A stretch of 7,006 nt of DNA from Helicobacteraceae bacterium (GTDB lineage: Bacteria > Campylobacterota > Campylobacteria > Campylobacterales > SZUA-545). The stretch spans positions 1 to 7,006 of the forward strand of contig JAISRI010000206.1 in NCBI GenBank assembly GCA_031273735.1, written 5' to 3'. The notes below the pieces were generated by a model that was given only the letters and a program-made list of their open reading frames with translations, was not told the DNA's origin and ran no database searches. The translations under genes were made by a program, and so were the position numbers. Position 1 is the stretch's first letter. The number at the start of each line of letters is the position of its first letter. Positions 1-5,099 of the stretch are shown here, piece by piece.

Positions 1-2022
1 GACTCTCTCTCCTCTGAAGAAAGCGAAGCGGTAAGCTCTGAAACGACGAGCGCCAATAAGAAAAGCGCGGCAAGCGACAGCGCCGAGCGCCTCGACGATG
101 TCGTCGTCAGCGCGACGGGTTACGAGCAAAATATTGCTTACGCTCCCGCAAGTATCTACGTGATCACGCGAGAGACGCTTGAAAACAAATCCTACAACGA
201 CCTGACCGACGCGCTTAAAAATGTGCCGGGGATATTCATAACCGGCGGCAACATTTCTCGCGACGTATCAATTCGCGGTATGGATAGCACATACACGGTT
301 TTTATGATCGACGGCAGACCAATGTCGAGCGTTGACGAGGCGCATAATCACAACGGACAGAGGGGCGGTATCGCCGTCAACTCCCTGCCTCCCATATCGA
401 TGATCGAACGAATCGAGATCGTCAAGGGTCCCGCATCGTTTCTTTACGGCAACGAAGCGCTAGGCGGCGTTATCAATATTATCACCAAGAAAGCTCCAAG
501 CGAATGGTCGGGCGGCGTTAAAGCCGAATATACAAAGACGCTAAGCGATATTACCCAAGACGGCTATCAAGGTAGCGTCAATATCGCCGGACCCGTTATA
601 AAAGATCTGCTCTCGTTGCAAGCATACGGTTCGGCTTTGATAACGGACGAACAACACTGCCCATATCTAGACGACACTTCTAGCAGTCGTCCTTGCGGTC
701 AACGAGCTAGCTCCCCTAGCCCTCGCTTTGAAAGCAGGCAAACCGGCGTTAAAGCGCTCGTCTTAATCGACAAAGCCAACAGCGCTTGGGCGGCTTACGA
801 CTACGCTAAACAATGGGCGACAGAGGAGGGCAACGTATCGACGCCCACAGGCAACCGTATGGGCAGGAACGCTCTTAGATATACCGCCTCCGCAGGACAC
901 GATCTCAAGCTGGATAACTTTACGCTTAACACCTATATCCAGAACTCGGTTTCAAAAAATCTTGACATAAGTAGGAGCGGCACGTTGAACAGCGGAATAG
1001 GTATCACCTACGAAACGCTGACTCTTAATACGCAGGGAAACTATTTCTTTGATACAAACATACTTACCGTCGGAGGGCAGTATAAAAAGGAGACGCTTGA
1101 CGATAAAGCTATGAACCCAACGGGAAATATTGTGCGGCGATGGTCGTATTCTCTGTTTACCGAAGACGAATGGAGCATACTCGACAATCTGGCTTTAACG
1201 GGCGGACTTAGATGGACTGAGGACGAAGGCTTTGGGACGCATATCGATCCGCGTTTGTATATCGTTTATGGTTTAACAGACGATCTAGTTATTAAAGGAG
1301 GCGTTTCTAGTGCATATAAAAGCGTAAGGTTAAATCGCTATTCGGACGATTACAACAATGTCTCTTCTGGCGCCACAAAAGCTTTAACGAGAGGCAATCC
1401 TGACATTAAGCCCGAAACCAGTCTGAACTACGAGGCTTCGGTCGCCTATACAAATAGAGAGATTGGCGTTGGCGCGAGCTTAACGGCTTATCATTCGGAC
1501 TTTAAGGATAGAATATCCTCGTCGGTTATTTGCGCGTCGGCGGGCGCTTGCGAATACAAAGGCGTAACCTACGATCAGATTACAACCTACGAGAACGTCG
1601 ATAAGGCTATGGTGCAGGGGATCGAAACGGCGCTGAATTACAAACTGCCCGCGATTGTTTCGATTAACGCGGCTTATACCTATACCGATAGCGAGCAAAA
1701 ATCGGGAACCAATAAAGGCAAGGGGCTAAACGCGATCGCAAAGCATATGTTTAACGCTAACGTCGACTTTGAGATTACCGAAAGGTTTAATATCTGGGCG
1801 CAGTATAACTACAACGGCAAAAGCATCGAAACTTCGTCGACCTCAAGTTCTACTAATAAGTCTTACGCCCTTACGGATATTGGCGCGGTTATCCGCTTGA
1901 AGGACAATCTGAAGCTCTTAGCGGGCGTTTATAACGTAGCCAATAAAGAGATAACGGTCTTAACGCACGGAAAGTTTCTCGACGGCAGAAGGCTTACCGT
2001 AGGTATTAACGCCGACTTCTAA
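1..2022 (+). CDS. TonB-dependent outer membrane receptor, FepA/CirA-like (5' end outside window)
   Basis: Outer membrane receptor that would import a metal chelate using energy from TonB-ExbB-ExbD. The frame is open from base 1, so the GTG at 160 is internal and the true start and signal peptide lie upstream of the window. In order: a Ser/Glu/Lys-rich linker (1-90), a TonB-box-like stretch DDVVVSATG (94-120), then a plug domain with the conserved IRGMDSTYTVFMIDGRP (about 271-321) and ERIEIVKGPASFLYG (about 406-450) motifs, followed by a long beta-barrel region. The protein ends in Phe (INADF), the usual C-terminal signal for barrel assembly. Plug motifs resemble catecholate-siderophore receptors (FepA, CirA, Campylobacter CfrA types), but the ligand cannot be read from the sequence. 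Two close Cys pairs (codons 658/694 and 1531/1549) probably sit in surface loops. No partner uptake genes are visible downstream; the next gene is convergent. Confidence 0.93.
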   Translation, partial: DSLSSEESEAVSSETTSANKKSAASDSAERLDDVVVSATGYEQNIAYAPASIYVITRETLENKSYNDLTDALKNVPGIFITGGNISRDVSIRGMDSTYTVFMIDGRPMSSVDEAHNHNGQRGGIAVNSLPPISMIERIEIVKGPASFLYGNEALGGVINIITKKAPSEWSGGVKAEYTKTLSDITQDGYQGSVNIAGPVIKDLLSLQAYGSALITDEQHCPYLDDTSSSRPCGQRASSPSPRFESRQTGVKALVLIDKANSAWAAYDYAKQWATEEGNVSTPTGNRMGRNALRYTASAGHDLKLDNFTLNTYIQNSVSKNLDISRSGTLNSGIGITYETLTLNTQGNYFFDTNILTVGGQYKKETLDDKAMNPTGNIVRRWSYSLFTEDEWSILDNLALTGGLRWTEDEGFGTHIDPRLYIVYGLTDDLVIKGGVSSAYKSVRLNRYSDDYNNVSSGATKALTRGNPDIKPETSLNYEASVAYTNREIGVGASLTAYHSDFKDRISSSVICASAGACEYKGVTYDQITTYENVDKAMVQGIETALNYKLPAIVSINAAYTYTDSEQKSGTNKGKGLNAIAKHMFNANVDFEITERFNIWAQYNYNGKSIETSSTSSSTNKSYALTDIGAVIRLKDNLKLLAGVYNVANKEITVLTHGKFLDGRRLTVGINADF

Positions 2023-2068
2023 TATTTACTACAGGTTTGGCAAGTTTGCTTTTAAGTCCAAACGCAAG

Positions 2069-2094
2069 AGCGAGCGGCGATCGCGCCGTTCGCT
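2069..2094. terminator. GC-rich hairpin downstream of the receptor gene
   Basis: An 11-base-pair stem (AGCGAGCGGCG, 2069-2079, with CGCCGTTCGCT, 2084-2094) contains one G-U pair and closes on the tetraloop ATCG. It begins 46 bases after the receptor stop codon. On the plus strand it is followed by TTGTTAT, only a weak U-rich tract, so intrinsic termination is plausible but not canonical. It may act together with the next hairpin, which starts 8 bases later. Confidence 0.45.
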
Positions 2095-2101
2095 TGTTAT
2101 C

Positions 2102-2144
2102 GCGTTCGCCTTCCAAAACCCGCAAGGTTTAGGAAGGCGAACGC
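2102..2144. terminator. Long near-perfect hairpin, possible bidirectional terminator
   Basis: A perfect 13-base-pair outer stem (GCGTTCGCCTTCC, 2102-2114, with GGAAGGCGAACGC, 2132-2144) is followed, after one A-A mismatch, by a 5-base-pair inner stem (AAACC 2116-2120, GGTTT 2126-2130) around the loop CGCAA. The 43-base structure lies between convergent genes, where a two-way terminator would be expected. However, it is followed by TTAAAAAA on the plus strand and by no T-run on the minus strand, so it does not meet the standard intrinsic rule. It could also be a repeat element or an RNA-stabilising 3' structure. Confidence 0.45.
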
Positions 2145-2182
2145 TTAAAAAAGGCGATAAAAGGTTCTGCCCAACGCGAAGT

Positions 2183-2232
2183 TTATTAAATAGACGAAGC
2201 GCTTGCCATATTCTAAGAATTACATTTAATAA
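2183..2232. repeat. AT-rich inverted repeat
   Basis: TTATTAAAT (2183-2191) is the exact reverse complement of ATTTAATAA (2224-2232), with a 32-base spacer that contains the small palindromes AGCGCT and TTCTAAGAA. The arms are AT-only and short, so chance or a weak RNA fold are both possible. It directly precedes the dRS3-like element. Confidence 0.3.
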
Positions 2233-2254
2233 GGCAAAGCATACAAATGCGGTC

Positions 2255-2316
2255 ATTCCCGCGACTTTAGCGTAGCCCCGCTTTTGGGGGCATAAATCGC
2301 GAAGGAAGGCGGGAAT
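2255..2316. repeat. Split dRS3-like palindrome (left-hand copy with internal insert)
   Basis: The same arms, ATTCCCGC (2255-2262) and GCGGGAAT (2309-2316), are separated by 46 bases instead of 4. The extra roughly 42 bases have their own fold: GCCCC (2275-2279) can pair with GGGGGC (2286-2291), and CTTTAGCG/CGCGAAG flank it imperfectly. It looks like an insertion into, or an expanded loop of, the canonical unit. Confidence 0.55.
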
Positions 2317-2393
2317 CCAAACCAAAAACCTACGAATTACGATCGCTTTCGATTGTTCATAAGCCTTAATACTCACGGCTTTGCCGTATTTGG

Positions 2394-2413
2394 ATTCCCG
2401 CCTACGCGGGAAT
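2394..2413. repeat. Compact dRS3-like palindrome (right-hand copy)
   Basis: ATTCCCGC (2394-2401), loop CTAC, GCGGGAAT (2406-2413): an 8-base-pair stem, 20 bases in total, fitting the ATTCCC-N8-GGGAAT pattern exactly. It forms the right boundary unit of the mosaic element and is the only uninterrupted copy in the window. Confidence 0.7.
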
Positions 2414-2455
2414 GACAAGAAAGCGATTGTATGTTTTCGGCATTCCGTTTGATTC

Positions 2456-2468
2456 TTTTGGATTCCCG
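2456..2468. repeat. Partial third copy of the repeat arm
   Basis: TTTTGGATTCCCG repeats, in direct orientation, the TTTGGATTCCCG of the mosaic element's right inner arm (2389-2400). No matching GGGAATGAC arm follows, so this is a half-site or decayed copy next to the terminator-like hairpin of the outer membrane protein gene. Confidence 0.45.
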
Positions 2469-2471
2469 TTG

Positions 2472-2509
2472 CGCGGCGGTAGCTCGCGTAAAGCGAGTAT
2501 AACCGCGCG
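2472..2509 (-). terminator. Compound hairpin just after the outer membrane protein stop codon
   Basis: Two stacked stems begin about 5 bases beyond the stop codon of the minus-strand gene. The outer stem pairs 2472-2474 and 2476-2480 with 2502-2509 (8 pairs, G2475 bulged); the inner stem pairs CTCGC (2483-2487) with GCGAG (2493-2497) around GTAAA. Position and stability suit a transcript end, but reading along the minus strand no T-run follows, so it may be a 3'-stabilising structure or a non-canonical terminator. Confidence 0.45.
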
Positions 2510-2514
2510 GTCTA

Positions 2515-3258
2515 TTAGAAACGTAGCGATAAGCCCGCAAAAGCGCCAGATATTGTTATATCGGCTTCGCCGTCGATTCCGCTTAAATCTTTGAATACGA
2601 TCGAACGCGATCGGTAGCCGACCTCTATCGCGCCTTTTAGCGCGAGATCGACAAAAGTCCAATCAATTTTGCCGCGAATATCGGAGATATGCGATTTATC
2701 GTAAGCGATATATTTCACGTCCGCCTCTATGCCGATCGGAAGCTCGGGCAGATCGAAACGAATGCCGCCGTAGAGAATCGGAAGAACGACGGATAGATCA
2801 GCTTTTTTGCTTTGCCCTTGCCCCGAAAGCTCCAGCGCGCCGTCGATCGACTCCGCGCCAAGCCCCAAACGAACGTCGATTGCCGGTATGGGCAGAACAT
2901 AGTAGCCCACAAGGTCGATCTGATTCGCCGTCAGTTTTGTTGCGGTCTTGCCGTTAAAACTCGCGCCGCCAAAACTAATAGCGACATCTTTTTCGCCATC
3001 CGCGCTAAACGCCGTACCGTCGATCCTAAAGTTGGGCAAAATTGGAACTTCGTGTTCAAAATACGCCCAAAGATAGCCGTTTGCCGTTCCGTCTAAACCC
3101 GTTTTGTCAAGATCGAAGCGATCGCCTACGCCGCCTTTTTTATACTCCGCTTTGCCATCGGGCGTAGCCAGCCACACGCCGCCGCCCGCGCCAAAACCAA
3201 GCAGATCGCCAAACGCGCTCGCGCAAAACGTCAAACTTAAAACCAAGATTTTTTTCAA
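2515..3258 (-). CDS. Small beta-barrel outer membrane protein, TIGR04219-like
   Basis: A 247-residue predicted outer membrane protein of unknown role. Residues 1-17 (MKKILVLSLTFCASAFG) form a typical Sec signal peptide, with the mature protein starting near DLLGFGAGGGVW. This N-terminal pattern, the NGYLWAYFEHEVPILPNFRI stretch (about 60-79), alternating polar/hydrophobic strands and the C-terminal Phe (LSLRF) fit the TIGR04219 family (OMP_w_GlyGly), frequent in Campylobacterota; the family name is from memory, not a search. The start codon is TTG at 3258, chosen because a perfect AGGAGG lies 5 bases upstream and the signal peptide follows at once. It is transcribed divergently from the tRNA-Ala gene, with a -10 box about 25 bases upstream of the start, and converges on the receptor gene. 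It appears monocistronic and ends at a compound hairpin. Confidence 0.85.
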   Translation of the reverse strand: MKKILVLSLTFCASAFGDLLGFGAGGGVWLATPDGKAEYKKGGVGDRFDLDKTGLDGTANGYLWAYFEHEVPILPNFRIDGTAFSADGEKDVAISFGGASFNGKTATKLTANQIDLVGYYVLPIPAIDVRLGLGAESIDGALELSGQGQSKKADLSVVLPILYGGIRFDLPELPIGIEADVKYIAYDKSHISDIRGKIDWTFVDLALKGAIEVGYRSRSIVFKDLSGIDGEADITISGAFAGLSLRF

Positions 3259-3263
3259 TTTTG

Positions 3264-3269
3264 CCTCCT
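3264..3269 (-). promoter_or_regulatory. Strong ribosome binding site for a TTG start
   Basis: AGGAGG on the minus strand, a full anti-16S match, 5 bases before TTG at 3258. It is the strongest site of this kind I noticed in the window and is what fixes the unusual start codon of the outer membrane protein gene. Confidence 0.8.
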
Positions 3270-3283
3270 TTTATGGCGGCTCT

Positions 3284-3291
3284 ATTATAAT
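3284..3291. promoter_or_regulatory. Symmetric divergent -10 element shared by tRNA-Ala and the OMP gene
   Basis: The 8-base palindrome ATTATAAT contains a consensus TATAAT on both strands: 3286-3291 on plus, 3289-3284 on minus. On plus, transcription would begin near 3298, leaving about 8 bases before the tRNA. On minus it would begin near 3277, giving a leader of about 19 bases that contains the AGGAGG. Neither direction shows a clear TTGACA-like -35 box, which fits Campylobacterota, whose sigma-70 promoters are known to lack a conserved -35. The two polymerases would compete for the same DNA. Confidence 0.65.
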
Positions 3292-3305
3292 GCGATTTAC
3301 GCTTT

Positions 3306-3381
<76 letters not shown>

Positions 3382-3388
3382 CTTTTAC

Positions 3389-3409
3389 CGCAAATATGAA
3401 ATATTCGCG
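3389..3409. other. Small hairpin between tRNA-Ala and the flavin reductase gene
   Basis: CGCAAATAT (3389-3397) pairs with ATATTCGCG (3401-3409), with one A-C mismatch and a GAA loop. It starts 8 bases after the tRNA CCA end. No T-run follows, so it is a weak terminator at best; it could be a processing signal in a tRNA-mRNA cotranscript. Confidence 0.25.
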
Positions 3410-3423
3410 ATAGGATTGATCTT

Positions 3424-3990
3424 ATGCGAAACGACAAATCGACGTTAGAAGAGTTTGCGCTCGATCGAGCGTTTACGTTTTTTGAATGCGGACCGGTTAT
3501 GCTGATCGCTACGCGGTTAAACGGGCAGGATAACGTTATGACCGCAAGTTGCCACGCCTCGATGGGTTTTGAACCTACGGTCGGCGTTATGTTGGGCGAA
3601 TGGAATTACTCTTACCGCGCGCTTGTCAAAACGGGCGAATGCGTAATAGCCGCGCCGGGCGCCGATCTGATGAAAAAAACCGTAGCGATCGGCAACTGCT
3701 CCGGAGGCGAGATCGACAAGTTCAAAGCGTTTCATTTAACGCCCATAGAGGCTAAATACGTCAAAGCGCCTCTGATTGGCGAATGTCTTAAAAACTTAGA
3801 GTGCGTCGTAGAGAAAAAGATAGCGATAAACGGATCGTATCTGTTTGTCCTGCGCGGCGTAGCGGCTTGGTATAATCCGCATAGAAAAGAACGGCGCGTT
3901 TTTCACGCCAACGGCGACGGAACATTTACGATCGACGGGCGAACGATCGACTTAAAATCCGATATGACAAAATGGCAAGATTGCATATAG
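3424..3990 (+). CDS. Flavin reductase family protein, flavoredoxin-like
   Basis: A 188-residue cytosolic protein with the FMN-binding split-barrel fold of the flavin reductase-like family (PF01613 type). Visible family motifs are GPVMLIATR (23-31), NVMTASCHASMGFEP (37-51, the FMN-phosphate region), GEWNYSYRALVKTGECVIA (58-76) and KAFHLTP (about 100-106); the length suits flavoredoxins. Members bind FMN and carry electrons from NAD(P)H or ferredoxin to acceptors, or reduce flavin for partner enzymes; the partner here is unknown. The ATG at 3424 has AGGA (3412-3415) 8 bases upstream. It may be cotranscribed with tRNA-Ala, since only 42 bases separate them. Its end faces that of the other flavin-reductase-fold gene across 112 bases. 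No signal peptide or membrane segment is seen. Confidence 0.85.
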   Translation: MRNDKSTLEEFALDRAFTFFECGPVMLIATRLNGQDNVMTASCHASMGFEPTVGVMLGEWNYSYRALVKTGECVIAAPGADLMKKTVAIGNCSGGEIDKFKAFHLTPIEAKYVKAPLIGECLKNLECVVEKKIAINGSYLFVLRGVAAWYNPHRKERRVFHANGDGTFTIDGRTIDLKSDMTKWQDCI

Positions 3991-4064
3991 CGCCGCAACT
4001 CGAAACTCCGCGCAACCTACGTCTAAAATAGTATTGTTTGGTTTCCTAACGACGACGGCGCTTA

Positions 4065-4083
4065 CTCAAATAATTTATCTGAG
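4065..4083. terminator. Weak AT-rich hairpin between convergent genes
   Basis: CTCAAATA (4065-4072) pairs with TATCTGAG (4076-4083) with one mismatch, closing on three bases. It lies in the 112-base gap between the two convergent flavin-reductase-fold genes and is the only fold I see there. Stability is low and no good T-run follows, so a terminator role is tentative. Confidence 0.2.
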
Positions 4084-4102
4084 AAAATCGAATTTCAAAA
4101 GG

Positions 4103-4645
4103 TTAAGATCGATTTGTATTTACCCAAACAGATGCAATTTCCCCAAATACATATTGGCGATAAACTTTTGCTTCTTTATACGCTTCGTTGATATAGTCTT
4201 TAGCTTCTTGCTCATAAAAATCATCGGGGAGCGCGAGCGTCGCCTGCGTTAATTTACATTCAATAATTAGTTTTGCCTCTTTGAAAGATATATTGCCGAG
4301 AGGAGTTTGAACGCTCGTCAATTCAACCTCTTTCATTTTTTCGCTATCTCTTCCCGATTTGCTTCCCAAAAAAAGTACTTGTTTTTTATAAACGTTTGGA
4401 AAATAAGAAAGCGTATATGTTCGTTCTTTTTTAATTATTTCAAGCGTATAGCGATTTGATGGAAAAATACACCAAGTAACGGGTTTCATAAAGAGCATCC
4501 CCATACCGCCGCCGCTAGCCGTCATAGAATTATAATTTTCTCTTTTGCCCGCAGTTATAACCGGAAAATCTTTTCCTACCAACGTAAATACGTTGTCTTC
4601 TATCTCTTCGGGCGAAATTTGTTTAAATATTTGTTCAAACTCCAT
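4103..4645 (-). CDS. FMN-binding flavin reductase-like protein (second type)
   Basis: A 180-residue cytosolic protein of the flavin reductase-like split-barrel family, of a subtype I associate with Bacteroidetes and anaerobes and clearly different from its convergent neighbour. Family landmarks are DNVFTLVGKDFPVITAG (17-33), NSMTAS (39-44, FMN-binding motif), KPVTWCIFPSNRYTLEII (54-71), YTLSYF (77-82), the GSKSGRD loop (94-100) and GEIASVWV near the end. It likely binds FMN; the electron donor and acceptor are unknown. The frame is open to 4756, but the ATG at 4645 is preferred: upstream residues lack family similarity and would overlap the preceding gene by about 100 bases. From 4645 the gap to the upstream stop is 5 bases, so the pair is probably translationally coupled. 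The gene is AT-rich (about 38% GC over 4141-4620, hand count), unlike argF and hemB, suggesting possible acquisition. Confidence 0.8.
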   Translation of the reverse strand: MEFEQIFKQISPEEIEDNVFTLVGKDFPVITAGKRENYNSMTASGGGMGMLFMKPVTWCIFPSNRYTLEIIKKERTYTLSYFPNVYKKQVLFLGSKSGRDSEKMKEVELTSVQTPLGNISFKEAKLIIECKLTQATLALPDDFYEQEAKDYINEAYKEAKVYRQYVFGEIASVWVNTNRS

Positions 4646-4650
4646 CTCTT

Positions 4651-5022
4651 TTATCCGATAAAAATATAATCTCGTAAAATCCTGCCCGTTTCGTCGCGTT
4701 GCAAAATATTCATTCCTCTCAAGGCGGTTTTGCCTTCGGGCGTATTCATTTTCCAAGCTACTTTTATGGTATCGCGATTAACGCTAAATCCAGCGCTTTG
4801 GGTTATAAGTCCCGCCCCTTGCGCAAGGCGTTCATTAACTTGCGTAATGTTGGCGGCGATCTCAGCGACTTGGTAACATTTAACGGGATCGTCGTTTGGC
4901 TCGCGAGCGTAAAACGTTGCGTTGTCCGCGTATAGTTTGCTTACGAGGTTTTTGCGCGTTTCGTCGTCCTTGACGCTCCACGCTTCTATGTAGTCTTTCG
5001 CAAATTTTTCGTCCGCCGACAT
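4651..5022 (-). CDS. NTF2/SnoaL-like small protein
   Basis: A 123-residue protein that I assign to the NTF2-like (SnoaL/DUF4440-type) cone fold. Evidence is the N-terminal helix FAKDYIEAW (7-15), the LYADNATFYAR segment (30-40) where these folds start their sheet, and the C-terminal strand pair WKMNTPEGKTALRGMNILQ and DETGRILRDYIFIG, a pattern typical of the family. Members are diverse (isomerases, cyclases, dehydratases, ligand binders), so no reaction can be assigned. The ATG at 5022 has AAGGA (5031-5035) 8 bases upstream. It lies 77 bases after argF and 5 bases before the flavin-reductase-like gene, so the two probably share a transcript and a function. Its GC content (near 50% in sampled lines) matches argF better than its downstream partner. 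No signal peptide. Confidence 0.7.
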   Translation of the reverse strand: MSADEKFAKDYIEAWSVKDDETRKNLVSKLYADNATFYAREPNDDPVKCYQVAEIAANITQVNERLAQGAGLITQSAGFSVNRDTIKVAWKMNTPEGKTALRGMNILQRDETGRILRDYIFIG

Positions 5023-5047
5023 TCGTTATATCCTTTTGTTTAGGCAG

Positions 5048-5078
5048 ATCATAGAGTAAAGAGGTTTAAGATTTTCAA
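5048..5078 (-). promoter_or_regulatory. Candidate promoter for the NTF2-like/flavin-reductase pair
   Basis: On the minus strand TATGAT (5053-5048) is a good -10 box and TTGAAA (5078-5073) a fair -35 box, but they are 19 bases apart, longer than the usual 17. Transcription would begin near 5041, leaving a leader of about 19 bases with AAGGA. No terminator is evident after argF, so read-through from hemB-argF is an alternative. Confidence 0.35.
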
Positions 5079-5099
5079 AAGCCCGCTTACCCGTATTTT

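Larger units (their letters stand above)
2252..2416. repeat. dRS3/NIME-like intergenic mosaic repeat
   Basis: A 165-base element with nested terminal inverted repeats. The outer arms are GTCATTCCCGCG (2252-2263) and CGCGGGAATGAC (2405-2416), 12 of 12 paired. The inner arms are GGCGGGAATCCAAA (2308-2321) and TTTGGATTCCCGCC (2389-2402), 14 of 14 paired. Each end is thus a copy of the same palindromic unit, in inverse orientation, around a unique core of about 67 bases (2322-2388). The unit matches the pattern of neisserial dRS3 (ATTCCC, eight bases, GGGAAT), and similar GTCATTCCCGC repeats are widespread in proteobacterial intergenic DNA. It encodes no transposase; whether it is a mobile non-autonomous element here is inference. 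Confidence 0.75.
2023..2514. other. Non-coding convergent spacer rich in inverted repeats
   Basis: This 492-base stretch lies between two genes that converge on it, the receptor gene (+) and the outer membrane protein gene (-). I see no credible gene on either strand. It holds at least five inverted repeats: hairpins at 2069-2094 and 2102-2144, an AT-rich 9-base inverted repeat (2183-2191 with 2224-2232), the dRS3-like mosaic element at 2252-2416, and a compound hairpin at 2472-2509. An open frame at 2418-2029 on the minus strand runs through it, but its peptide contains FPRRRES and WIPAF, which are translations of the repeat itself. Confidence 0.75.

Noticed and set aside
160..162. GTG as start of the TonB-dependent receptor
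   Set aside because: The frame is open to base 1 and the TonB-box-like region (94-120) lies upstream in frame, so this codon is internal.
2029..2418. 129-residue open frame on the minus strand
   Set aside because: Its start (SFPRRRES) and the WIPAF and GMTAF pieces are translations of the dRS3-like repeat, a well-known source of spurious hypothetical proteins; no ribosome site or family pattern is seen, and it crosses several hairpins.
2252..2468. CRISPR array
   Set aside because: The repeated TTTGGATTCCCG units are inverted and irregularly spaced, with no unit repeated at constant interval and no cas gene.
2402..2662. Minus- and plus-strand open frames over the OMP gene end and repeats
   Set aside because: They are Arg-rich shadows of the OMP gene in other frames, extended into the repeat arm (e.g. 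DSFGFP), with no family signal.
4646..4756. ATG at 4756 as start of the minus-strand flavin-reductase-like gene
   Set aside because: The added 37 residues are Arg/Tyr-rich, unlike the family, and would overlap the NTF2-like gene by about 100 bases; ATG 4645 gives a clean 5-base gap.
5079..5099. Terminator after argF
   Set aside because: CGGGTAAGCGGGC followed by TTTT on the minus strand looks suggestive, but the two GC blocks are direct, not inverted, repeats and cannot form a stem.
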